This document shows positions 1 to 5,447 of a stretch of 5,578 nt of DNA, in pieces (positions within the stretch are counted from its first letter, which is position 1; the number at the start of each line of letters is the position of its first letter). The notes under the pieces are model-generated. The model was not told the origin of the DNA, did not search any database, and worked only from the letters and a program-made list of their open reading frames with translations. The stretch is from Anaerolineae bacterium (GTDB taxonomy: Bacteria > Chloroflexota > Anaerolineae > B4-G1), in contig JAUWNP010000263.1 of assembly GCA_030612585.1 (NCBI GenBank), positions 1-5,578 on the forward strand, given 5' to 3'. Both the position numbers and the translations under genes were made by a program.

Positions 1-2
1 TA

Positions 3-131
3 CGCCGTTTTGATCCCGAGCAGTGGCAGGTCTTATGGCATCTGCCGCAGCAAGACGCTACTGATTTCTCGATTGTAAAGTTGCAGGTGGGAGTGGAGGC
101 GGAACCTCCGCCAAATGTCAAGACTACTTGA
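3..131 (+). CDS. C-terminal fragment of an unidentified protein, cut by the window edge
   Basis: An open frame runs in from the left edge for 42 codons and stops at TGA 129-131. Its end reads RRFDPEQWQVLWHLPQQD... and finishes with ...EAEPPPNVKTT. The composition (Trp, Gln, acidic residues, a proline-rich tail) looks like real protein, and the other two forward frames close earlier. The FDPEQW..LW style reminds me of transposase C-termini in Chloroflexota, but that is an impression and not a motif match. If real, the gene converges with the methyltransferase gene that ends at 264, with a large hairpin between them. It is too short to name. Confidence 0.4.
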   Translation, partial: RRFDPEQWQVLWHLPQQDATDFSIVKLQVGVEAEPPPNVKTT

Positions 132-133
132 CA
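116..133. repeat. Perfect 7-bp dyad overlapping the stop of the left-edge gene
   Basis: TGTCAAG (116-122) and CTTGACA (127-133) are exact inverted copies around the 4-nt loop ACTA, and the TGA stop lies in the right arm. There is no T-run after it, so it is not a classical rho-independent terminator. It could be a weak terminator, an operator or part of an insertion-element end. A second small dyad, GGCGGA/TCCGCC (98-103/107-112), lies just upstream inside the reading frame. Confidence 0.4.
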
Positions 134-185
134 CTATCAACCATTTACGCAGAGGCAGTTTAACCATTTTTCACACGGTGAGCAT

Positions 186-259
186 CACCCGCCCGCGCCA
201 GGTTTGCAATCACTCCAGACTATACAGCGACTCTGGGTGCATGCATGGTTGGGCGGGTG
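186..259 (-). repeat. attC-like hairpin (copy a), directly after the methyltransferase gene
   Basis: CACCCGCCC (186-194) pairs perfectly with GGGCGGGTG (251-259). Inside, CCA 198-200 pairs with TGG 246-248 and TGCA 205-208 with TGCA 242-245. CAC-CCAGA (211-219, T214 bulged) pairs with TCTGGGTG (232-239), leaving a 12-nt loop. On the gene-sense strand it starts GCCCAACCATGCATGCACCC, matching the other four copies, and it contains the core-site pattern GTTGGGC (248-254) on the plus strand. It begins 4 nt past the methyltransferase stop. An interrupted hairpin with bulged bases is how attC sites fold. It could also act as a bidirectional terminator between converging genes. Confidence 0.55.
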
Positions 260-263
260 CAGG

Positions 264-1073
264 TTACAGTTGGTAGTACACGATGCGGTGCGCCCGCTGC
301 ACCATCTTGAAGGCTCCAGCCAGCCTGTAAGCCACGCGATACCCAAAGTTGAGATGGGCCAGGTCGGGATCGTCAGTGAAATACCACTCCTCCAGGAGGC
401 GGAGACCGGGTGCCCAAGCCTCCAATTCACACGGATCGTCCATACCCCACCCGATGGTCGCACCGGTGTATTTCAGCGAGGGATGGTTGGTAGCCGAGCG
501 CGCCGTCAGCCGACTGAAGACGTCGGCGATCAGCCGGCAGCCCGGGAAGGTCTCGTGCAGCCGGAGCACCAGTCGCCGTACATCGGCCTCGCCTAGATAC
601 ATCAGCAATCCTTCCGCCACCACCAGCACCGGCCGCCCGCCCGATGTGACTGTGTCCACCCACTCCAGGTCCGTCACGGAGGCGGCGATCAGGTGGTAGC
701 GCTCGCTTGTGGTGAAGAACTGGCGGCGGAGCTCTACCACCGGTGGCATGTCCAGGTCATACCAGTTGACTCGGCCGTCGTCTACGCGCCAGAAGCGGCT
801 ATCCAGACCGCAGCCCAGTTGCAGCACCACGCCGCCGGGGTGCTCGGCCAGGAAGTCCCGTGTGACGGCGTCCAGCTTCTTGGCCCGCTGGCAGACCAGA
901 ACGACGGTCTTGTAGGGGACATGCAGGCGGGCAAAGTCATAGTCCACCCGGTTCAGGATGTCCTGGGCCATCGGGTCAAAGAACAGCGGGTTGCCCGGTT
1001 GTGCCTTGGCATAGAGTGTAATCAGCAGGGTCTCCTGCTCGGGGGTCAGCGTCACCTTGGCTCTCGTGGTCAT
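264..1073 (-). CDS. Class I SAM-dependent O-methyltransferase, LCMT/TcmP family
   Basis: A 269-aa soluble enzyme predicted to move a methyl group from S-adenosylmethionine, probably to a carboxyl or hydroxyl oxygen. Motif I is VLQLGCGLDSRFWRVD (residues 83-98), the glycine-rich SAM loop in the form typical of the leucine carboxyl methyltransferase/TcmP family (Pfam LCM, COG3315). WYDLDMP (104-110) supplies the acidic residue that binds the ribose, and VVAEGLLMYL (151-160) is the family's EGLxxYL signature. Length is normal for the family. The start at 1073 is chosen because AGGAGAG lies 8 nt upstream. The longer frame to 1172 runs through an intergenic repeat and is not protein. The natural substrate cannot be read from sequence: relatives act on protein C-termini, polyketides and other small molecules. 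No biosynthetic neighbour suggests one. Confidence 0.9.
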   Translation of the reverse strand: MTTRAKVTLTPEQETLLITLYAKAQPGNPLFFDPMAQDILNRVDYDFARLHVPYKTVVLVCQRAKKLDAVTRDFLAEHPGGVVLQLGCGLDSRFWRVDDGRVNWYDLDMPPVVELRRQFFTTSERYHLIAASVTDLEWVDTVTSGGRPVLVVAEGLLMYLGEADVRRLVLRLHETFPGCRLIADVFSRLTARSATNHPSLKYTGATIGWGMDDPCELEAWAPGLRLLEEWYFTDDPDLAHLNFGYRVAYRLAGAFKMVQRAHRIVYYQL

Positions 1074-1094
1074 TGATGTTCTCTCCTGTGATGG

Positions 1095-1146
1095 CTGGAG
1101 ACGATAGGCTTGCCCTGTCGGGTGTAAGCCGTTGTTGGGCGGCCAG
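1095..1146 (-). repeat. attC-like repeat (copy b) between the membrane protein and methyltransferase genes
   Basis: On the gene-sense strand it begins GCCCAACAACGGCTTACACC. The plus strand carries a perfect core-type GTTGGGC (1134-1140). GGCTT (1107-1111) pairs with AAGCC (1126-1130) and encloses a short CCC/GGG stem. CTGG (1095-1098) and CCAG (1143-1146) can close the outside. The second half is degenerate compared with the first, so this copy may be decayed. It lies in the 135-bp gap, about 65 bp past the membrane-protein stop and about 25 bp before the methyltransferase ribosome binding site. Read as protein it gives the spurious peptide NNGLHPTG. Confidence 0.5.
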
Positions 1147-1208
1147 TTGAATGGCAAGAACCTACTGAACAAGATTAAGAATCTCCCAACTTCGCTTGAC
1201 CCTGCGAT

Positions 1209-2060
1209 CTACACGGGAGACGATCTGCGACCTGACACCACACCGCGCACAAAGAGCGCAAAGGGGATGAAGCAGATCAGGCCCATGATAAAGATCACAA
1301 CAACGTCGGTCAGAACGAATGGCACAGCGGTTAAGAATGGCTGTAACAGCAAGAAGATGATCAACCCGATGAATAGCATGCTGCCCTGGAAGAGCAGCCC
1401 CAGGCCGGTCACGTACCCGAACTCCTTACGCCGCCAAAGCAGCACCCCACCGATGACCAAGGCCGGAGAGATCAAAAAATCTGAGGTGTGGAGCGCGAGT
1501 TCTGTTTCGGCAATCAGTGTCTGACTGGTGAGCGCATTGACCATAACACCGATGACCCGCAAGAAGAACAGGAGACCCAGTCCGGCCAGGACTCCCCCGG
1601 CGAGGCGCTCCGGCACAGCACCGGTGAGCCGTTGTTGTACTGCTTTTCCGTCAATACTGGCGACCAGGCCGATAATGGTGTACACACTCAACGTGACCAG
1701 CGCGAGATGCAGCAAGAACGCCACGTTGAGTGGCATGGCAAAAACGTAGACGATGTAATTGTACAGCACAAAGAAAAGCGCGCCCGGCCAGAAGAGTAGC
1801 CCGATCAGCTTGCCGCGCCACGCCAGCCACGCCAGCCACATCGAGCCAAGCAGGATTGGCAGTCCGATGAAGATATTGACTGCGTCGTTGGACACGAACG
1901 AACGGAGCAGCTCGTCCGTCGGGTAGATGACAGTGCGGTACAGGAGGCCGGCGACGGACGCAGCCGCCATGAGGATGGCGATGATGAAAGAGAGGGCGTA
2001 TGTCAGCGTGAGGTTACGCCTGATCGGCAGACTGGTGTTACGCTCTTGATTTGTGTTCAT
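1209..2060 (-). CDS. Multi-pass membrane protein of unknown function
   Basis: A 283-aa integral membrane protein with about eight hydrophobic spans: roughly residues 19-41, 62-80, 85-107, 111-134, 153-176, 194-209, 216-238 and 246-272. The N-terminus is polar and basic (MNTNQERNTSLPIRRN), and the C-terminus ends RGVVSGRRSSPV. Short basic stretches (WRGK 81-84, WRRKEF 209-214) suggest cytoplasmic loops. I see no transporter, channel, protease or kinase signature and no signal peptide. The start at 2060 is set by AAGGAGT 8 nt upstream. The upstream extension to 2177 passes through an intergenic repeat and should be ignored. It stands alone between two attC-like repeats, so neighbours give no functional clue. 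A small transporter or sensor component is possible, but the sequence does not decide this. Confidence 0.85.
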   Translation of the reverse strand: MNTNQERNTSLPIRRNLTLTYALSFIIAILMAAASVAGLLYRTVIYPTDELLRSFVSNDAVNIFIGLPILLGSMWLAWLAWRGKLIGLLFWPGALFFVLYNYIVYVFAMPLNVAFLLHLALVTLSVYTIIGLVASIDGKAVQQRLTGAVPERLAGGVLAGLGLLFFLRVIGVMVNALTSQTLIAETELALHTSDFLISPALVIGGVLLWRRKEFGYVTGLGLLFQGSMLFIGLIIFLLLQPFLTAVPFVLTDVVVIFIMGLICFIPFALFVRGVVSGRRSSPV

Positions 2061-2102
2061 TCGTTTCGACTCCTTGTAGTAGATGTTTAGACGGGAAAGA
2101 CC

Positions 2103-2152
2103 GCCCAATGGCCAGGGTTCAGCAGCCGGTTGGCTGCAACCCGATGTTAGCC
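2103..2152 (-). repeat. attC-like hairpin (copy c) between the beta-helix and membrane protein genes
   Basis: The ends are GCCCAAT (2103-2109) and GTTAGCC (2146-2152). Inside is a strong stem: GGGTT (2115-2119), a 2-nt bulge CA (2120-2121), and GCAGCC (2122-2127) pair with GGCTGC (2132-2137) and AACCC (2138-2142) around the loop GGTT. That gives 11 paired bases with bases bulged on one side only, matching the extrahelical bases of folded attC sites. The gene-sense strand begins GGCTAACATCGGGTTGCAGC. It starts 25 nt past the stop of the beta-helix gene. There is no T-run, so it is not an ordinary terminator. Confidence 0.6.
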
Positions 2153-2177
2153 CGCCTCTGGCCAGCAACAGGATCAT

Positions 2178-4229
2178 TCATGGCGCTTGCTTTAGCACCA
2201 ACGGCAGGTATACGTCGTGGAAGACGCAACCGAGGATTGGCTCGGTCAGGTAGCCGCTCGTATCCACGTTCCCACCGACCGTGTCCGCGCCGGGGGTGTT
2301 GGGGCCGGTCGCTGCCCCCCACCAGTCGCCGGTGGCGATTTGCTGCGCGGCATGGTTGTTGAAGAAGGAGGTGGCGCTATTGCCGACGATGCAACTGCCC
2401 GTCACGTTGGTTGCCCCGGCGGCGTTGGTGTCGTTGTACACGCCGCCGCCGTCGTCGGTGGCCGTGTTCTTCAGGATGCGGCTGCCTGTCACCGTCGTGA
2501 CGCCGCCGATGTAGTTGTAGATGCCGCCGCCCCACAAGGTGGCCTGGTTGCCCGCGCCGACCCCACCGATGGTGCTGCCGTTCTGGACGGTTAGCGTGGT
2601 CTGGTTGTAGATACCGCCGCCAAGACCCGCTGTGTTGGCGCTGATGGTGCTACCATCCACCGTCGTGCTGCCGTCACCGCTGAAGATGCCGCCGCCATAG
2701 TAGTCGGCCTGGTTGCCCGCGCCGACCCCACCGATGGTGCTGCCGTTCTGGACGGTCAGCGTGCCCCGGTTGCAGATACCGCCGCCAAAGGTCGTCGTGT
2801 TGGCGCTGACGGTGCTGCCATCCACCGTCGTCGTGCTGCCGATCTCGCTGTAGATGCCGCCGCCGTGCTCGGCGGCTGTGTTGGCGCTGACGGTGCTGCC
2901 ATCCACCGTCGTCGTGCCGGTCTCGTTGTAGATGCCGCCGCCGTCGGTGGTGGCCGTGTTGCCCGCGCCGGCCCCGCCGATGGTGCTGCCGTTCCGGACT
3001 GTCAGCGCGGCACGGTTGTAGATGCCGCCGCCGTTGGTGGCCGTGTTGGCGCTGACGGTGCAGCCATCCACCGTCGCGGCGCCAGACAGGTTGTAGATGC
3101 CGCCGCCGTCGGTGGTGGCCGTGTTGCCCGCGCCGGCCCCGCCGATGGTGCTGTTCCCGACGTTCAGCGCGGCATGGTTGAGGATGCCGCCGCCCCAGGA
3201 GGCCGTGTTGGCACTGACGGTGCTGTCCGTCACCGTCGCGCCGCCGCCGCTAGCGTTGTAGATGCCGCCACCCTCGATGGTGGCCGTGTTGCCCGCGCCG
3301 GCCCCACCGATGGTGCTGCCGTTCTGGACGTTCAGCGTGGTCCAGTTGTAGATACCGCCGCCGCTGGTGGCCTCGTTGGCACTGACGGTGCTGCCATCCA
3401 CCGTCGTCGTGCCGTACACATTGTAGATACCGCCACCGTCGGTGGTGGCCGTGTTGCCCGCGCCGGCCCCGCCGATGGTGCTGCCGTTCTGAACGGTCAG
3501 TGCGGCGGTGACGCCCTTGTTGTAGATGCCGCCACCGTTGGTCGCCGTGTTGGCGCTGACGGTGCTACTATCCACCGTCGTAGTGCCGGCCACGTTGTAG
3601 ATGCCGCCGCCGTCGTCGGCCGTGTTGTCCCTGACGGTGCTGCCATCCACCGTCGTTGTGCCGACCGCGTTGTAGATGCCGCCGCCGTAGTCGGCCGTGT
3701 TGTAGCTGACAGTGCTGCCATTCACCGTCACGGCGCCGGCCGCATTGTAGATGCCGCCGCCGCCGGCAGCGACGCTGCCATTGCGGATGGTCACTCCGTT
3801 GAAGGTGACGCTGTTGGCGCAGCCGCCGCCGGGACAGACGTGAAACACCCGGTCTATCCCGCCGCCGTCAATGATAGTATTCGCTGCGCTGTTGCCCTGG
3901 ATGGTCAGGTCGCCGCAGTCCAGGATGTCCAGGTCTCCGCTGGCATTGGCGTCTTCGCCCGCTGCCCCAGCCAGGACAGTAGGTGTCCCGTTAGTCGCGG
4001 CGGCAAAGGTGATGGTGTCGGGGCCAGGGTTGTTGTTGGCGTCGGTGATGGCCTGGCGCAGGGAACCGGCCCCACTGTCGTTGGTGTTCGTTACGACGTA
4101 GGCGTCGGCCCGGACCGGCTGCGTGATCGCTAGTAGGCTGGCCAGCAGTGCCAGCAGCGCGGCAACGGCGGCAACGGCAGATAAACGGATTCCCCTGGCG
4201 ACGGTACTTTCAGTCGTGCTGTGATTCAT
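2178..4229 (-). CDS. Secreted right-handed parallel beta-helix repeat protein
   Basis: A 683-aa exported protein. Residues 1-41 form a signal peptide: polar start, hydrophobic core about 16-35, likely cleavage after VRA at 41. The mature protein opens with AYVVTNTNDSGAGSLRQAI (43-61), the segment that precedes beta-helices in many bacterial surface proteins. A cysteine-containing cap follows, then 17 GGG(I/V) turns, mostly GGGIYN, alternating TVDGSTVSANTA coils with TVQNGSTIGGAGAGN coils. Each coil is one turn of a pectate-lyase-like solenoid, reminiscent of chlamydial Pmp GGAI repeats. The C-terminus has GDWWGAATGPN, GGNVD and a final VYLPLVLKQAP. No catalytic residues are evident, so an adhesive or structural surface role is inferred. 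The start at 4229 has GAGAGGAG 7 nt upstream. It ends 25 bp before attC-like copy c. Confidence 0.9.
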   Translation of the reverse strand: MNHSTTESTVARGIRLSAVAAVAALLALLASLLAITQPVRADAYVVTNTNDSGAGSLRQAITDANNNPGPDTITFAAATNGTPTVLAGAAGEDANASGDLDILDCGDLTIQGNSAANTIIDGGGIDRVFHVCPGGGCANSVTFNGVTIRNGSVAAGGGGIYNAAGAVTVNGSTVSYNTADYGGGIYNAVGTTTVDGSTVRDNTADDGGGIYNVAGTTTVDSSTVSANTATNGGGIYNKGVTAALTVQNGSTIGGAGAGNTATTDGGGIYNVYGTTTVDGSTVSANEATSGGGIYNWTTLNVQNGSTIGGAGAGNTATIEGGGIYNASGGGATVTDSTVSANTASWGGGILNHAALNVGNSTIGGAGAGNTATTDGGGIYNLSGAATVDGCTVSANTATNGGGIYNRAALTVRNGSTIGGAGAGNTATTDGGGIYNETGTTTVDGSTVSANTAAEHGGGIYSEIGSTTTVDGSTVSANTTTFGGGICNRGTLTVQNGSTIGGVGAGNQADYYGGGIFSGDGSTTVDGSTISANTAGLGGGIYNQTTLTVQNGSTIGGVGAGNQATLWGGGIYNYIGGVTTVTGSRILKNTATDDGGGVYNDTNAAGATNVTGSCIVGNSATSFFNNHAAQQIATGDWWGAATGPNTPGADTVGGNVDTSGYLTEPILGCVFHDVYLPLVLKQAP
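2540..3616 (-). repeat. 165-bp higher-order tandem repeat inside the beta-helix gene
   Basis: The segment (t)ggcc(g/t)g(t/g)ttgcccgcgcc recurs at 2540, 2705, 2951, 3116, 3281 and 3446. Spacings are 165, 246, 165, 165 and 165 bp. 165 bp is 55 codons, or one pair of solenoid coils (a TVDGSTVSANTA coil plus an STIGG(A/V)GAGN coil). The 246-bp step equals 165 plus 81, so a single extra 27-residue coil sits there. The unit following 3446 is about 171 bp. Upstream in the gene, between 3617 and 3692, the coils are 75 bp and of one type only. Near-identical DNA between units points to recent duplication or conversion. Confidence 0.85.
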
Positions 4230-4387
4230 AGTTGCGCTCCTCTCTAAGAAACACTCTCAGTAGTATTGCACTTTTCAGGCCTGGTTCATCCCTGACCAGA
4301 AACGCCTTAGCCTTCCAGTGCTTCCCTGGGCCGCCCCCGCCCTGAGGCTAGGTTATTCCATCAACAGCCCTTTGCTGGTCGCACTTA
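4230..4387 (-). other. Leader upstream of the beta-helix gene
   Basis: This 158-bp stretch lies between attC-like copy d and the start of the beta-helix gene and holds no convincing ORF. It contains the Shine-Dalgarno sequence GAGAGGAG just before the start and a small dyad, CTGGT (4281-4285)/ACCAG (4295-4299), with a 9-nt loop that could be an operator or an RNA hairpin. A weak promoter candidate on the minus strand pairs TGAACC with TACTAC at 17-nt spacing. It matches the consensus poorly and is not called separately. Confidence 0.3.
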
Positions 4388-4422
4388 GCGCGGCCGGGTG
4401 CAGCGCGGGTTAGCCGCCGCGC
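4388..4422 (-). repeat. attC-like repeat (copy d) upstream of the beta-helix gene
   Basis: The gene-sense strand starts GGCTAACCCGCGCTGCACCC at 4415, closely matching copies a and e. GCGCGGC (4388-4394) pairs with GCCGCGC (4416-4422) around 21 nt, and GTTAGCC (4409-4415) is the core-like end on the plus strand. CGGGTGC occurs twice (4394-4400, 4422-4428). The hairpin is less regular than copies a and c, and the far end of an attC is not recognisable, so this may be a half-site. Confidence 0.4.
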
Positions 4423-4451
4423 GGGTGCGGGAAAGAGCCTTCGCTAAAAGA

Positions 4452-4682
4452 TCAACTCCAAAGCGCGTAGAACCGCTGATTTGCACGCGCGGCAGGGCGG
4501 TCGGGCTCAGTGAGCGGTTCGGCGGCTTTGCGGGTGCGTGTCCGCAAGATGCTAACCGTGAACTCGGTCGAGCGTGTGAACGAACTGTTAATCAGGCCCC
4601 AGACGAGCGATGCGCCGACGCTCGCTGTTAGCTCGCGCCCGTTCGGCGGATTTGCCCACCAACCATTGTAAACCAAAGCCAT
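4452..4682 (-). CDS. Doubtful 76-aa ORF between two attC-like repeats
   Basis: This is an open frame beginning MALVYNGWWANPPNGRELTA and ending RANQRFYALWS. It occupies the only sizeable space between copies e and d, and its stop lies about 30 bp before copy d, as a cassette gene would. Against it: no clear ribosome binding site, low-complexity Arg/Ala/Pro composition towards the end, no recognisable domain, and an overlap with a loose GCTAAC (4551-4556)/GTTAGC (4627-4632) inverted pair that could be a further decayed repeat. It may be a small cassette ORF or simply non-coding filler. Confidence 0.2.
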   Translation of the reverse strand: MALVYNGWWANPPNGRELTASVGASLVWGLINSSFTRSTEFTVSILRTRTRKAAEPLTEPDRPAARANQRFYALWS

Positions 4683-4687
4683 TTCTA

Positions 4688-4746
4688 GCCTAATCGCGCC
4701 GCTTACCAACCGCCAAAGGCGGGTCGGTCTCAACGCGGGGTTGGGC
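4688..4746 (-). repeat. attC-like site, 59 bp (copy e), after the SnoaL-like gene
   Basis: The plus strand runs from GCCTAAT (4688-4694) to GTTGGGC (4740-4746), 59 bp in total. GCCTAA pairs with TTGGGC (one T-G wobble), CGCG (4695-4698) pairs with CGCG (4733-4736), and the apex is CCGCC-AAA-GGCGG (4710-4722). Mismatched spacers lie between the paired blocks. GTTGGGC is an exact fit to the integron core pattern GTTRRRY. The opposite end differs from RYYYAAC at its last base. On the gene-sense strand it starts GCCCAACCCCGCGTTGAGAC. Size, end motifs and block structure are all those of a classical 59-base element. Confidence 0.65.
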
Positions 4747-4884
4747 GGCCCTTTGCTTTCTCAGGTCTTTTGGAAGACTTTCCGTACATTCTCAAACCAC
4801 TGTCTATAACCATCTACAATGCTCTATACTCCCCACTCACTACCCGACATTTGCAGGGAAACTGAGTGGCAACCCTTCGTAATG

Positions 4885-5286
4885 CTAGGCATCACTTGGG
4901 CACTCCTTTATTACCTGACGGCGTGAGAATTTCCACTCACCATTCACGTTCTTGAGTTTGTCATGATAGATGCCCGTAGCAGAGATGGTGGGGATTTCCC
5001 CCATCTCGATGATCATAATGTAGGAACTATGAGTAGCAGTATCGCCATCGCCTTCAACCACGTGGCTACTTGTCCAGTGACGGGTGTTTAAGTCTCCCTG
5101 CTGCGCCTTCTTTTCTACAAAGGCCCTCAATTCTTCGGTTCCTCGCATAGTCCAATCTCCCATTGTGAAGATACCATCTGGTGTGAAGGTCTTTACATAA
5201 GCATCAGAATCCCCGTAGTCAACAGCGTGATTATAACGTGCAACCAGTTCCAAAATTGCCATCTTGTCCTCTACTGAAAGTGTCAT
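4885..5286 (-). CDS. SnoaL-like / NTF2-fold family protein
   Basis: A 133-aa single-domain protein of the SnoaL-like (NTF2-fold) superfamily, small cone-shaped alpha+beta barrels that include scytalone dehydratase, SnoaL-type cyclases and ring-hydroxylating dioxygenase beta subunits. The pattern I see is a helix with ILELVARYNHAVDYGDSDAY (11-30), then TFTPDGIFTMG (33-43), a helix near GTEELRAFVEKK (49-60), TRHWTSSHVVEGDGD (68-82) and a final strand GEWKFSRRQV (116-125). Y18, D23 and H70 occupy positions where related enzymes keep pocket residues, but activity is unproven. The start at 5286 has AAAGGAGG 8 nt upstream. A TTG start at 5313 would add nine residues and is less likely. The gene is clearly AT-richer than the other genes here, which suggests a different origin. 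Confidence 0.85.
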   Translation of the reverse strand: MTLSVEDKMAILELVARYNHAVDYGDSDAYVKTFTPDGIFTMGDWTMRGTEELRAFVEKKAQQGDLNTRHWTSSHVVEGDGDTATHSSYIMIIEMGEIPTISATGIYHDKLKNVNGEWKFSRRQVIKECPSDA

Positions 5287-5326
5287 CGCCAATTCCTCCT
5301 TTCCGTTGCTCAAAATTCCACCATCA

Positions 5327-5401
5327 AGGGAGTCTGTATTCCCTGAGGATTTATGGTGCTAAGCTAGAGGGTAAGGGGGAGGCTGTCGCCACCCCCTCCC
5401 C
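5327..5401 (-). promoter_or_regulatory. 5' leader of the SnoaL-like gene with two hairpins
   Basis: Between the group II intron end and the SnoaL-like gene lie about 160 bp without an ORF. Two dyads are visible: AGGGA (5327-5331)/TCCCT (5340-5344) with an 8-nt loop, and the G/C-rich GGGGAGG (5376-5382)/CCTCCCC (5395-5401) with a 12-nt loop. Neither is followed by a T-run on the minus strand. They could be part of a pre-insertion terminator, a transcript-stabilising leader or the target region of the intron. No good sigma-70 promoter is visible. Confidence 0.3.
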
Positions 5402-5447
5402 GGTACTTGTTGTTGGTGATGCGTTGTTTTATCTAGCGGCCATCGCG

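Noticed and set aside
204..1076. Plus-strand reading frames overlapping the methyltransferase gene (204-596, 349-699, 693-1076)
   Set aside because: They are shadows of the GC-rich minus-strand gene, which shows family motifs in its own frame. The plus-strand products have no recognisable domain.
1074..1172. N-terminal extension of the methyltransferase to an upstream start at 1172
   Set aside because: It would translate repeat copy b (NNGLHPTG). The internal ATG at 1073 has AGGAGAG at correct spacing and matches the usual family N-terminus.
2103..2152. Rho-independent terminator after the beta-helix gene
   Set aside because: The stem is strong, but there is no T-run on either side, the stem is bulged on one side, and the flanking GCCCAAT/GTTAGCC ends recur in the other intergenic gaps.
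2540..3616. CRISPR-like or satellite array
   Set aside because: The 165-bp and shorter units keep a single open reading frame, and every unit encodes a beta-helix coil. There are no unique spacers of constant length.
2865..4133. A 422-codon plus-strand reading frame opposite the beta-helix gene
   Set aside because: It is the antisense shadow of the tandem repeats: VVDAAAVGGGRVARAGPADGAAV-like monotony, no ribosome binding site and no signal peptide, while the minus-strand frame has a signal peptide and a coherent fold.
4257..4284. Sigma-70 promoter TGAACC/TACTAC ahead of the beta-helix gene
   Set aside because: The spacing is right (17 nt), but both hexamers match the consensus poorly and similar matches occur elsewhere by chance.
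4765..4778. Small hairpin GTCTT/AAGAC downstream of the SnoaL-like gene
   Set aside because: It has only five base pairs with a 4-nt loop and a poor T-run. It occurs by chance too easily to be called a terminator, and the rest of the 138-bp gap shows nothing else.
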